A DNA stretch of 64,000 nucleotides from Cricetomys ansorgei (lineage: Eukaryota > Chordata > Mammalia > Rodentia > Nesomyidae). The stretch covers positions 6,034,501 to 6,098,500 of the forward strand of contig JAMJFZ010003581.1 in assembly GCA_026225945.1 (NCBI GenBank), read 5' to 3'. A program made the position numbers and the translations under genes. Under the pieces are notes generated by a model, which was not told the DNA's origin, did not search any database, and saw only the letters and a list, made by a program, of their open reading frames with translations. Below, one piece after another: positions 12,615 through 24,624 of the stretch; position 1 is the stretch's first letter; each line of letters opens with the position of its first letter.

Positions 12615-13406
12615 TGCCACGCCAACTCCAGTGGAGTCCGCGTGACAGGCCTAAACTCCTGCTCCGTGGATTGAGACTAAAGCCAACTCCAGTGGAGTCC
12701 GAGACAGGGATAAACTCCTGCTCCGTGGGTAGAGGCTAAAGCTTCAAGGAAGCTGGTCTCCTGGAAAGTTTGGCTGGCGCCCCTAGAAACCGAGGGATGT
12801 TTTCCTGTCGTGCCCTAGTTACGATTTTTGGCTGTGGTCTGATAGCTATCGTTTTCCTTCTCTTTAATCTATTCTATGGAGCGTGGCTGCAATGCTCTCC
12901 AGTGTCCACCCTCCTAAGATGGATGTGAAAAATGTCGAGCAAACTCCAAAAGCCCCTGAAATTGTAACTCCTGACTTTGATCCTGATCTCAGTTTCAAAA
13001 AGTAGGTACCCTCTATTACAAACCAGTACAGTAACTGGCTTCTAAAAAATTATTAACCACAGTATACTTACTGATATGCCAACCATAACCACATTGTATG
13101 CCAACAGTAACCACATTGTCTTACACATTGTAAGGTACGGTCTGTTTTCACATATTGTATCCTTTAACCGCATTTCCCTGAAAGAGGCCTGACGTATTTT
13201 GGCACTATTCACATTCTTGTATGATTATGTTTCCCTGTATTAAAAATAATATAGAAGTCTGATGCTCACTGCTGCAAATTACACTCAGATTCAACACATT
13301 CTTGTGTCTGTGTCTGTTTGTCACTTCGCCGACTCCTGGCCCACCTGAGTACCAGATTCCTGATTCTCCCCGGACTTAGGGGACCCGGCTGGGTCGATCT
13401 GCGGCA
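12615..13406 (+). mobile_element. Solo LTR, MMTV-like ERV2
   Basis: The 792-bp element begins TGCCACGCCAACTCC and ends GGTCGATCTGCGGCA, an end form typical of MMTV-like LTRs. The flanks are CCTAAT (left) and CTAACA (right), an imperfect duplication. The unit C counterpart (near 40460) is uninterrupted, so insertion post-dates the A/C split. Near the 5' end a 61/60-bp tandem duplication (12621-12681, 12682-12741) carries GCCAACTCCAGTGGAGTCCG twice. A 43-codon open frame at 12797-12928 contains a hydrophobic stretch (IAIVFLLFNLFYG). It is an old endogenous copy with no internal genes attached. Confidence 0.88.
12797..12928 (+). other. Short membrane-like ORF inside LTR
   Basis: An ATG opens a 43-codon frame whose residues from about 8 to 29 are strongly hydrophobic, followed by a stop at TGA. 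MMTV-type LTRs carry a U3 reading frame with an N-terminal membrane segment. This may be a truncated relic of such a frame. A degraded, homologous AT-rich stretch exists in the LTR at 5922-6900. No sign of function. Confidence 0.35.
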
Positions 13407-13463
13407 CTAACATTGTCTATGGCCTAAATATTTACTCTCAGATTTGAAGAAAGCAGCTGTCAT

Positions 13464-13568
<105 letters not shown>

Positions 13569-14359
13569 ATGGGAAAGAGTTTTGACACTGACTTTTCTAG
13601 AAGATCTAATGCTAGACTTTTCAGGTCAATTACAGAAACGACCTCAAAAAGTGCTAATGGATATTTTGCCTTTTTCCTACTTGGCTAGCTGTTTTCTGAG
13701 CATAGGAAGAATACATTGCTACTTGGATGACCAGAGTAAGAGATGGTAGAAATTTCATTTCTCTCAGGCATTTATTTCACAGCAAACATATTTTGTAATA
13801 GATTCACTTAATTTTTTGCATATATTTTATCCAGCTAGAGTAAATACATGGTCAAGCCTCCCTTATTAGACAGAGATCATCTCACAACTGGCAACCACCA
13901 GAATAAATGAAAAGAATCCTACAATTTTTGGTATCAAAATCAAATGTATTTTACCTGTTCCCTGCTTCAGGCTGCTAATCTTGTAGCAAAATCTGACTGA
14001 TGCTTCTTTAGTCTTAACCAGCTGTGATTTGTAGGCAAGATGTGCTCACCTGAGCAGCCATAGTGTGACTGTTAATAGGTGTACCTAAATGCTTTCTGAT
14101 GGTATCTCAGACCCACTCCATGGTAAATAGTTTATGCCTGATACTGTTAATTCAGTCAAACACCCATGCTTGAGAGCCTTTTAAACCAGAGTAGGGGAAC
14201 TTACTATTGCTTTATAAATAAGTTGTCATGATACCAATAGGTTCTAAATACAGGTTCTCACATTCATCAATAGATAAATCTGTTCGCACATGCTCTTCTC
14301 ACCAGAGAGCTTATCTTTGAAATAAACATCAGTGAATGAAGAGACAGCATTGTTTAGTG

Positions 14360-14930
14360 CTGAGAATAAGTGACAGATGAGTGCAGAGCCCTAAGGAAGA
14401 CACTTAGACCATGTCTTCGAGGCTCAGTGAACATTGCAGAAGAGGAGACAAAAGATTATTAGAACAAGAAATCAGAAGAAGGACTTCAAAACGCTGTCTT
14501 CTGGGCATGACACAGTCATTGAAATCATGGACCACAGCAGTAGAGGTTGCCTTGAGTGTGCCTGCACCAGCATGGGCTGGTCATTGGTCAGACAAATATA
14601 AAAAATGGGTCCTAGAACCCCTTCCCCTTCCTGCTGAATTATTATTGCCTTTTGATGTATACTGAGAGAGGAATAGTCATTGTCTTCAGTAGAGGACCCA
14701 TGCAGGAGCCCTACAGCCTGCAATGGACAGTTCCAAACTCAAATTCACTCATACTGCCGTAGTTTAGTCAGTGTAACACAAAATGTAAAGACATGAATGT
14801 AAGAAAGGTAGTTGCAGGCCTTAGAAGGCTATTAACAGAAATAAGAGAAACAGGAGAGGGTAGAAGGTGTGAGACTAACTAGAATACACCATGTACACAG
14901 ATAAAATTGTCAAAGAATACATTATAAAAA
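14360..14930 (+). mobile_element. L1 3' UTR fragment, pre-duplication
   Basis: CAAAACGCTGTCTTCTGGGC, ATGACACAGTCATTG and GACCACAGCAGTAGAGGTTG, ending near ACAGATAAAATTGTCAAAGA, follow the rodent L1 3' region. The same fragment is present at 41420-41990 in unit C with the same ends, so it was inserted before the A/C duplication. Confidence 0.7.
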
Positions 14931-15350
14931 TTAAAGCCAAGGAAAGAGGAATAGCAGGACACTTGTGGTTTCAGAAAATGAAACAAAATATAGCATACAT
15001 GAAAATAAAGGTAAAATATAGCAGACCACATTTTTAACACAATAAAATATAACGAGAGAAAAATAAAATCATCATATCCAACTTGGACAAAACTAGCCAA
15101 CAGAAAAATAAAAGAGCAGGAAGAGAAAGCACAAGAATCAGAGACCAACTTGCGTACACATTGTGGAGTCTCATACTGGTACTAACTGAAATCTATAATT
15201 GTATTCAAAGTCTGTTTTGTAGAGCTGTATAGGCCCTGTGATTGCTGATTCAGACTCTGAGTTCATATGAACTTTTCTCAGCTGTTTTAGAGTTCCTTGT
15301 TCTCCAGGTATCTTCTGCCTCCCCAACTCCTTTTCCCTCTTCTTAAAGGG

Positions 15351-15500
15351 TTCCCTGAGCTTTTAGGGATTTGAGGGAGTCATCTGGTTTAGAGCTATGT
15401 GTTCCACAGATTCTCTCCCTCTCCCTTCCCTGAGCTTTTAGGGATTTGAGGGAGTCACCTGGTTTAGAGCTATGTGTTCCACCGATTCTCTCCCTCTCCC
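15351..15500. repeat. 75-bp tandem duplication
   Basis: Two copies of a 75-bp unit (15351-15425, 15426-15500), each starting TTCCCTGAGCTTTTAGGGAT, differ at two positions. A CT/C-rich tract follows to about 15550. Confidence 0.95.
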
Positions 15501-15699
15501 TCCCTCTCTCTTTCTCTTTCTCTTTCTTTCTCTCTCTCTCCCCCCCCCTCCATAATATCTGGCTGTGTGTCTCTGTAATTTTCCCCATATTCTGCAGGAG
15601 GAAGCCTCTCTGATGAAGGCTGAATAAGATGTTGACATATGAATATACAACAATATCATTATGAGTCACTTGTCATTACTTGTTTTTAAACCAGTAATA

Positions 15700-16460
15700 T
15701 TTGGTTTCATCCTAGGTCTCGAAGCTGTCTACACTCTATTCTTGGTCTCCCAAGTGGTGTTAGGTATTGCTTCCATCTCATAGATTAGACCTTCAGGCAA
15801 ATCAGATTGGTTACTTACTCTTGGTTATTCCCACAAAATTTGTGCTGTCATTGCCTAGCATACTTTGCCCACAAGACAGGTTGTGGATCTTAGGTTGTGT
15901 TGTTTAGTTGGTGTTTAATTTTCTCTTTAGTGGTCTGCAAAGTACCTTTCTGTGTCATAAACAGTAGAATGTGGGGGCAAGTTTTTATGTAGGTACCATG
16001 ATCAATGAGTTATATGGCTGTTGTCTACAGCAAATTGGCCTGGCTCTCAGTTTGTGGAGAGCTAGTCATTGTCTTGGTAATAACCTGGGTTGTTTGAGGA
16101 TTTCCATGAGATCCTTTAGACCAACAACTTGAAGCCCAGTCCTGGCATGGGAAGCTTCATTTGGAGAGAAGAAATGGCCTGTTAGGGGTCTGTCTCCTAC
16201 TTCATTAGGATTGTTTTCATACATTACAGGCAGTTTCCACTGCACAGTGTTTCCATACTGACCTCAAATGTCTTTCAATATGGAAGTTGACTCTTCCATA
16301 TGTTCCTCCTTTAATTCCATATCTTCTCTCCCTTCTTACCTCTCATTCTTGTCCCACTTCATGGCTCCTTGGCCTTGCATCTTAGCAGCCTAGGCACTGG
16401 CTGCTAGTCATGGAGTTACCAAACTGGAGTCTTTCCCTCCAGGTTTTGGTCTTTCTTTGG
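15700..16460 (-). mobile_element. L1 3' region fragment, antisense
   Basis: Phrases such as TGCAAAGTACCTTTCTGTGTC, CTTCATTTGGAGAGAAGAAA and CTGTTAGGGGTCTGTCTCC match the antisense L1 (Lx) 3' region as I know it. The same piece is at 42180-42800 in unit C, so it predates the duplication. Confidence 0.6.
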
Positions 16461-16519
16461 CTTTATTCCTTCTTGCTATTTTATTATTTCTTCTTTTTGG
16501 AACAGTGCTCCTACTGTTA

Positions 16520-16985
16520 ACTGTGATGCAAGGGAAGGAGAATCCAGCTGTCTAGCAGTGAACAAAGTGTATGGTCTCAAATAAAATTGAATCTGAGAAC
16601 CAACATCTAAAATTATCATTTATCCTTTACAACATGTGAAATCTGACTCAATCTCACAGATAAATAATCCCTCCTTCCTCTGTATTGTACAGAAGGTTCC
16701 TGATCAAGTTTTTGGCATATTGTTCATTCAATATGAACTATTGATATACTACATTTTATATATTATATGCAATTATTTTTAAAAGGACTGCTGTCTTAGG
16801 AAAGCTCCAAAGAAACTCAATGGAAAACACTTAATCTCTTCAGAAGAATCTTTATATACAGAGGAGGATGGCACCAGAATCAGAAAAATACTATTTCCTT
16901 TTCCCCTAAGTACTAGAGACCTAAAATTCATTTTCCAGTTTTGAAATGAATGGGATGACAACATCAGATTAGATAAAATACAGCA
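16520..16985. other. Deletion junction region of unit A
   Basis: Left of this stretch unit A aligns to C near 42830. Right of it, unit A aligns to C near 47310. The roughly 4.5 kb between those C points, including the promoter and signal-peptide exon, is missing in A and replaced by about 470 bp with no recognised homology. Confidence 0.65.
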
Positions 16986-17511
16986 GCTCCCTATTACAGA
17001 TGTCTAGCACATGCATTCTTTTGACCAGGGATTGGTAAGTGTGTTGAATTTATTTGTCCCAGCACTCACTAATGGTCTCTATCCCTGAAAATTAAAACGT
17101 GAAATAAATATAGAGAGATTAGACAATTGGCATTTTTTTTATGGTGAGGGCTATGGAGACAGAACTGTGAGAATAAGAAATCAGTCTTTAGTCATGGTGA
17201 AGTGAATAACTCACTGCAAAATATTAGAGAAAATATATAATGGCACTGTGTCTTTATACTTGTGCTTAAAATATGGCTCTTACCCATACGCCATTACACT
17301 AATGTGCTAATTCAATAATAGATCTTTTTCCAAAAGTTCACAAGAATGTCTCTGCTCCTGCACTAGATCCCCACTTGCATATCTACAAAATAATGTGTAA
17401 ATTAGAACCAGTACTAATAACTTATCTGTTCCATTTCTATCACTAACCTGAACAAACCTAGAAACAGTCACTTCACCCAATCAGTTCACTCACCCAAAAT
17501 GGACTGGAAGA

Positions 17512-17513
<2 letters not shown>

Positions 17514-17542
<29 letters not shown>

Positions 17543-17550
17543 ACGTGTGT
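17514..17550. repeat. GT microsatellite
   Basis: GT run with one GCAC interruption, lying in the ancestral intron of the ESP-like copy 1. Confidence 0.95.
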
Positions 17551-17826
17551 GTTAATAACTGGAGGCTGGATGTTGAGCAGCACTAAATTATGTGCTCCAA
17601 ATGAGCAAAGTATTCCTGAGAGAGTACTGAATAGGAAACCTGTTCTTACAATGAGTCAAATCTTCCCTTAATGAGGGTAACATGGAGACCAACTTTCCCT
17701 ATAAATTATAAGATAAGTCTTGAGCTCCCAGGCTTTCTCATCTTACTGTTTCTTGGCAAATATAAATGGATATTTATTGTGCTTCTTATTATAAACCTTG
17801 TTATAGTAAAAGTATCTCCACTTCAG

Positions 17827-18218
17827 TTTCTGACACAGAGTGAGAAAGAACCCACAGTATCTGCTGAACACGAGACAAATGTTAAGGCTATCTTGGACAA
17901 GATTCACTGCCAACGTTTAAAAATATTACAGAGGCCTTGGAGATGTTGTATGGATCCAGTCAAAACCAAATACTGTTTAACAGACTGGAGAATGCCAATG
18001 AACACCAGTTAGACCTGTCTACTCTCTTGGCTGCCCTGAGTAAATATTGTGCACACAAGCATCAAGTGCACCCATTAAGCTTCAATGGTATCACTAATAG
18101 ACAGCATGAGATCAGACATAGGCACCAACAAGGCAATTTCGGTAGAAAAGTCCTCAATGCTATAGAAGAATTCATGAACTTAGTGAAATCTCTATTGTTT
18201 TCCAAAAGAATAAACTAG
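17827..18218 (+). pseudogene. ESP-like terminal exon, copy 1, frameshifted
   Basis: Terminal (mature peptide) exon of an exocrine gland-secreted-peptide-like gene. The 3' splice-site AG is at 17825-17826. The frame opens FLTQSEKEPTVSAEHETN, aligned to VMAQKELTTTSAENKSN of the intact gene at 50114. A 1-base deletion near 17915 shifts the frame. The rest continues in another frame (LSTLLAALSKYCAHK ... FMNLVKSLL) to a stop at 18216-18218. A 3-base deletion relative to the intact copy lies further in. No signal exon remains upstream because the interval is deleted. One cysteine aligns with position 50 and one with the CC pair of the intact copy. No further frame breaks are seen, so decay looks moderate. 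Family assignment rests on the leader and junction of the intact copy; pseudogene status is well supported. Confidence 0.8.
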
Positions 18219-19098
18219 GAACCTCCTGGTCTCCATCTAATCACCCCTTATTAGGCTTCTTTCAAGTCCTACATCCTATTGAGTTAACCACTCAAACAAA
18301 AGGACAGCGGAGACTGAAAATAAATACAATAAACTAAGGAAATCAGCATCTCTACCTTCCAATAAAATGCTTAAAATAGCTAGAAGTAACAAAGAAAGTG
18401 TTCTGAGCCAGCTGTGGAAGAGGCAGGCAACTAGGAATTAGCATTACTGTGGAACACCTAACCTAGCATTTTTCTTTAAATGTACATGCCATTTGACTGC
18501 AGGATTTCCAGTAAAAACCTCATGGGACCCTAATACTTCCTTACTGTACTCTGATCAAATTTGAATGGAAATACTTTATGCTCCATACTAGGATTCTTTA
18601 TGCTAATAAAATAGTAATCACCAATTTTTCTTTTATGTTACATGTTGATATTTTCATACAAGTATACAATATATTTTGATTCCACTAACATATCAGCCTC
18701 TCTTATCTCATCTCCATTAGTCACCTTCCTGGTTCATGTGCTTTTGTTTTTTTGTTGTTTTGTGACTCACTGGGTTTAATTAGGGAAACACACATGCTCA
18801 TGTGTCTAGAGTGATCCCTGGAGCAATTGCAAATCAACAATGGCTAAGTCACTGAATATAATGACTCCCGCTGTTCCAACAGCTATCAACTGTCAATGCC
18901 TCTTCCCTAGAAGAAAACCCTTCTCATGTTTTATGGGACACTTCCCATCTATGACTAAATATTTTCAAGACCAGTCATGTGCAGGACCTGTACTGGCAAA
19001 ACCGTGTCTCTATCTCCATGTGGAAAAGAAGAGTAACCATGAGGTGGATGTTCATATTCAGCCAGGTCAGTTAAGCTTTTACAACCTTGAATAAGTGC

Positions 19099-19423
19099 TG
19101 TAGCAGTATACCTGCTGTGTAGGCTTACCAAAGACAAGAAGACATTTTCATACATACATACTCTGCCAGACATCAGCAAAGTTAACCACCTCTATGGCTA
19201 ATGCCATATTCAACATTGGAACCCTGAGCATCTGAGCTCAGGTATTTTTATTAATTCAGAACTCTTCGGGTATTCTTACTGATAGCATATGCAGATGATT
19301 AGCAATCAAACATCCACCACATAAACCCAACATCTGCAGACAAAAAAACCCGGCAAAACTAGATGGATCTTCACTCAACACACAAAATATTTTAAACACA
19401 ACTAAAAATAAATGTCTACAACA
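19099..19423 (-). mobile_element. Solo LTR-like element, family R (copy R1)
   Basis: One of four related 200-340-bp elements in the window (also 24967-25302, 27032-27372, 38318-38520). All read TG...CA and carry an AATAAA on the minus strand in the middle (here from TTTTTATTAATTC). Family name not identified. An ERVL-MaLR or ERV2 type is plausible. Confidence 0.6.
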
Positions 19424-19496
19424 AAGGCCTAGTAAATCACTTGTTCTTGAAGAAGGCCTTTGCCAATAGAACAAATATCACTATTATATTTCAAAT

Positions 19497-19900
19497 TGCC
19501 CCTGCCAGCGAGGGTCAGTAATTTGGGGGCTCGAGGAGGGTCTTTTCCTGTGAGGGGACAAGGAGAGAGAGAGACGGAGAGCAAGCAAGATATTGTCAAG
19601 CTCTCAACTTTATTGAATTTCACAGGCAATTTTATAGGGTAAAATGAGGAACTCGCTTACAGGGTGGAATGAGGAACTCGTTTACAGATTAGAATGAGGA
19701 ACTCGGGAGTGGGAGTGGGCAAAAACCGCAAAAGGTACACAGCCAAGTTCATGGAACTTATTGTTCCATGGAGTTTCAAAAACTTATTGATAAGGGAATT
19801 ATGGTTAGTTAAGCTTCTAAAGGTCAGGTTAGTTCCTTATGCAGGGTCTGGGAATTTTCCACTCCAGGTGGTGAGTTACCGAATTTGGTGGGCTTCAGCG
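19497..19900 (-). mobile_element. Solo LTR with TCAAAT TSD, unit A only
   Basis: The 404-bp element starts TGCCCCTGCCAGCGAGGGTC and is flanked by TCAAAT at 19491-19496 and 19901-19906. Units B (near 32645) and C (near 51470) show the uninterrupted site, reading through CAAAAGGGTGATC and CAAATGGGTGATC. An AATAAA on the minus strand lies opposite CTTTATTGAATTT (about 19609). It contains short tandem copies of GGAATGAGGAACTCG. It inserted after the units separated. Confidence 0.85.
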
Positions 19901-20860
19901 TCAAATGACTGTTCCTCCCTATCCAATCTCTCCTAGAACATTGTAGGGTTATTTTTCCCCCTGTATCTTCACTGTGTATGCCTGGTATCATACGTGAAGG
20001 AATCTTTGAATGTTTGAGGTCTTCCTCAGAGAATGGATCTCCTTGACTCCTTGGTTCTGTTCACAGAATGTCCTCAAACAGATAAAGGATTCCATTTCTG
20101 CTGCGGCTTCCCATGGAGCTTGTGATGGTGGACCCTTGCCATGTGAATTTCTTATTGTCTATATGTTCTGCCAAAGTGTTGACAGTAAATGATCATGGTG
20201 TAACGTGTTCTTATTGCTTGTGGACTTTTCAACTTGACATGACAGAGTATCTACTACTTTATTATACTGTAGAAAACATTGAAATCTGCTTTTAAATTTT
20301 TATTTTACATTGCACCCTCAAAACATATTTCAAATTCTTAACAGGAACATTCACATACTACTTTCTAACAGGAAATAAAGTGGGAGAGTAATACTAAAGA
20401 TTTTAAATAGACTAGAAATGGCTTTTCTTCAAATAAATATGGAAGAATATAAATTTTATCAATAGGATTAAAATACACTGGAGATACTTCTCATTCTAAA
20501 GTGTAGCTCATACTCATCATCTTGCAAAAATCTTTCGTATTTTACCAAAAGCCTCAAAAAAGTTTAGTTCCAGCTAAACGATAGTAGGTTAATCTGTAAG
20601 TCTATTTTTACTGATACTCTGATTTTTCGTGTCTTCTCTTAGGATATGAGCTACATCAATTTCTCATGGAAAAATATATCATTATCTGTTTCTGTATTTG
20701 TTCCCTGTTGCTTAAAGTTCAATCCATTTTTTTTTTAGTAAAATTCTAAACACTAGGACTTTTTCCCCCATTGTCTTCTGTTTTTATATTTATTTCTTTT
20801 GGGGTTGGTAATGGAAGATTATTAGTCACATTTTTCCTCATGAGGAAAAATACCTAAAAA

Positions 20861-21252
20861 TGTTGTGGTATGTTTAGTTGTGGATAATTCTTTAGTTAAG
20901 ATTCGTCTCTTATTTGTTTACACCTCTGTGCCATCCCCACCTTCCACCCCCCACAGGAGGTTCCTGTTATTTGTTGATTGAGGGTCTGTGTGAAAACAGG
21001 AAGAAAACACCTGGGGATTGAGGGGTGGAGCAAGGAGGGAGGGGGAGGAGGAGGTGGAGGAGTAGTAGGAGCAGAAGGATAGGGGGAAGAACCAAGAGGA
21101 GAGCATGGGGGTGAAGAAGCCTTGGAGTGAGCTCTCGGCCTAACTGCCCGGGTATAGAATTCCCTGAGATTTGACGTGGTTTGTGATTAATAAAGAACAT
21201 TTGAAAATTCAACGCTGGATTCTCCGTTAAGTGCCATAACGTTATTTTAACA
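20861..21252 (+). mobile_element. Solo LTR, TGTT...AACA, perfect TSD
   Basis: The 392-bp element starts TGTTGTGGTATG and ends ATTTTAACA. It is flanked by TAAAAA at 20855-20860 and 21253-21258. A polyadenylation signal AATAAA is at 21189-21194. A GGA/GGT-rich purine stretch lies at 21000-21110. The unit C counterpart (near 53330) lacks it. Confidence 0.85.
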
Positions 21253-21259
21253 TAAAAAC

Positions 21260-21380
21260 ATTCTAGAAGAAATAAATAAGTCTTTCTTTGGAAAAAAATA
21301 AATAAATCTTCTTTATAAATAAATAATTGATATATATTTATAAATATATATAGCATATAATATGTATTTAAAATAAATGC
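21260..21380. repeat. AT-rich low-complexity stretch
   Basis: AAATAAATAAAT- and TATATTTATAAATATA-type sequence. Confidence 0.7.
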
Positions 21381-22721
21381 ATTTCTTCTTTGGAAAGAAA
21401 GAAATAAGTCTTTATTTGAAGCTGTTTCTTCAACTTCAGTCCAGTCACGTTACAATGGCCAGGCAAACTGGATTGCTGTATTGAAGGAAAGAAGAAAAGG
21501 AAAGAAAATTTGGAATAATTCTTTGACATTTTTCTGTTCATTCCTTACTCTTCCACTGTTGCCGTGGTGTACTCCCTGTTTAAAGATGCCCCTCTAGTAA
21601 TCAACTGCTTTTCATCATTCTCACTCCTCCCAGGGCTCCCTTCATTTAGAAATTAACACATGGTCAACTAAATCTGTACCTTCCTGTGAAAATAAATCCA
21701 TTTCTGCCTACACGGAAGGAACAGAACAATACATAACTCATTTTAAAGGAATATGATATCTAGTTACCAACACATTAAAATATATTAAAACCGTTTGAGC
21801 ACATGAGAGCATATACTCAAAAATGTCAAGAACCAAAACCAAGGAATTATGGACAAAGAAAGGCAGAGCAACATCACCTGTTTACAAAAAGAGGAGACAT
21901 TACATAGAGATGGGGGGGGGGGAGGTACCAGCCCATATGTATGTCAAGAGACAGACATACAGAGAATTCCTGATTTTTCAAAGGACTCTAGCTCATATTA
22001 GTCTCTACTGCTAACATGTCCTAATAGAGCTGTCAATCATCCACTCACCTGTTGGTCCATACAGATCTCTTCCTGAATCTCATCTCTGGAGCTGAACTTA
22101 AGTTTGTGGTCAGGTCAATACTTGGGCCCTTGGTTTGGGAACATCAACAACTACAAAAATGTGTAGGACCAGTGGTACACCTTTATATAGGACTATAGTT
22201 TGTTCTTGAAGCATCCATATAATCAGCAGATTTTAGGATCTTGATATTTATGCAATTATGAATATTATAAGATAATAGAAAGTGACCAGGGCACCCACGC
22301 CATAGCACAGACAGTCTTCCTGAACTGTGATTCCTGTGCTCAGGAATTTTCCATCTGGACAGGTACTGACCATCTATTCTATGGCTGTCAAGGTCCTGTA
22401 TTTCACTTTGCCACAACCGTGAGGCCAGGATCAATATAACAATCTTGTGACTTGATTCTAGATGTTATGGAGGAATGACATATATTAATGAAGTGGTTTG
22501 CTAGTTTTCTAACATAGTTTTAAGTTATAAAAGCTTTAACTCACAAGTGATATTTCAGTTTTTCCTACGAAAACAGATTAAACCTTAAAAGATGATCTGA
22601 AAAGCAGTGCATTAAGTCCATTGCCTGAAAACAGAAGTATTTTTTGATTTGTATGTTTTATTTGTACGATTGTTTGTTTGATTGTACGCATTTGAAGTAC
22701 GTACTTGCCGTTTACTCTCAG
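21381..22721. other. Unit A noncoding stretch
   Basis: Aligns in part with unit C 53390-54420 (for example GTCAATCATCCACTCACCTG at 22033 and its counterpart near 54030). A poly-G run lies at about 21911-21922. No coding signal. Confidence 0.55.
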
Positions 22722-22862
22722 TGGTTGGAAGAGGGCGTCTGAACCACCGAAACTGAAGTCACAGATATTTGTGAACCACAGTGTTTGTTGTGGGAACAGA
22801 ATCTAGGTCTTCTGCAAGGGCAACAAATGCTTTTATCCTCTGTGCCATCTCTCCAGCCTCAG
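22722..22862 (-). repeat. B3/B2 SINE, antisense
   Basis: Reads TGGAAGAGGGCGTCTGAACC, GGGAACAGAATCTAGGTCTT, CTGCAAGGGCAACAAATGCT and CCATCTCTCCAGCCTC on the + strand, the antisense of the B2/B3 consensus. A T-rich stretch on its left is the antisense tail. Confidence 0.85.
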
Positions 22863-24603
22863 TCTAGACACAAGCATTATGATGTTAATCCCTTCTGTTC
22901 CTCATACATTACAGCGTCCTTCAGATTCTCAGAATCTTGGTCCTTGTGTATCGGATACTTTAGAGATGATTGTTTTATATTGACTTCCATGGTTTCCCTT
23001 AAAGGGCACACACAAATTTCTGAGGAATCAACAATACTTTTGGGATACCTAGCAAACATTGGAGGCCTATAGGCAATAATTCAAGGTACTAAAATAAAAT
23101 ATGGCCTTGAATGGCATTGGGATATATCTAGTCCGGCGAAAGAAAATCAGTGTGAACCCAAGGTCTATAAACAAATGATTATCTGAGTAGACATCACATA
23201 GTCTCATTGTTTCCACGGGTCCACTGTGTTTATTAGAGCAAGCGACCTGGGGTAATTTCTCTCTAAAGAGTAAAAGCAACTCTTCATTGAATCTAATCTA
23301 ATCTAATCATAGCAAATCCTTGCCCTAGGCATGAGTTAACCCCTAACCATACTTTCAAGTGTTTATTCTTGAGAAGCCATTCTTTATAGTTTTACATCAT
23401 ACCTAATGCTACTGGAAGGTACAGTCAGTTCTTCCCAGTAGTGCACAGACCCATAAGTAAAACAGGAAGTAAATCAGGTGCTTCTACTTCATTATGAGAA
23501 ATACAGTTGAATATCTGAAGACATAAAACTCATACAAAGCCTTAAAGAGCTTGGATTAGTGCCACCAGTATACACCTAAACCTAGCAATTGACAGCTAAA
23601 GCATGATGACTGCCATGACAGAATCCTTCCTTGGTAGATATAGCATGAAAATGTCGCAAAGAATAAATAATAATATGACCAGATAATTAAAATCAGGTAC
23701 ACAGGGATTTAATTTCCTGAGACACACTCTTGAGATTTTTTTCCAAATGAACTCTAATTGTAATCTTTATATGTGTGTATTAAAAAAAAAAAAAACCAAG
23801 TGCAATTCTTACTATCATAATGGATTTATTCTTGCCCACAAGGAATGCCAATATGTTATTTCCAATTTTTAATAAAACTGAGGGAAGAAAAAAACAGGAA
23901 TTAGTGAAAAAAATGACACCCTTCATTATCTCCAAATTACTTGCTATGGGTTCTCATGACAATTTTTTTCCTTTCTATAAAGATTCTTCATGTCTATTTG
24001 GAAGAAAGAAGAAAATGAATTTATTAAGAACATTTCCTTTAATTCTAGCTGAGTTCTAATTATTTGAACATTTTTTTTCCTAAAATTCACACATATCTGC
24101 AAACACATATGTGCAAGCACACAAAAGGGTAGCTATCCACACATATGTATATGCATACCACATACAAAGATATATGCAAAATTAATAAAATCTCTTTATT
24201 AGAGAGTCATACATATGAAAGTTGCATGTTAATTTATAGGATATTGACTAGCTAATTCTATATTTAGGTTAGCAAATGTGAGCAGCAATGTTAAAACCAG
24301 GGTTTAAAAAGCGAATAAAGCAGATATATTTCTTCAAAAATACATGTTTATATTTGTGTACTATTCACAATGTAGTACAAGTTAGAAGGTATGACTTCTT
24401 TAAAAGAAAAATAGTTACTGTAAATGTGTGTCGGGAGAAAGATTCATAAAGTATAATGACTGCCAGATAATAGAATACTGTTGTGATGACCACCAAATCT
24501 CAGGCAGTGAAAAGAGAACAGCATGAAAGAACCAGGAGCTCAGACTCAGAAGGGAAGAGGAACCAACAGTGGAAAAATCCAGAAAGCAAAATGAGTACAC
24601 ACA
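22863..24603. other. Unit A noncoding stretch
   Basis: Collinear with unit B 33700-36230. No coding signal. A short poly-A lies near 23781. Confidence 0.55.
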
Positions 24604-24624
24604 GACACACACACACACACACAC
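24604..24624. repeat. CA microsatellite
   Basis: Short CA run. Confidence 0.9.
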
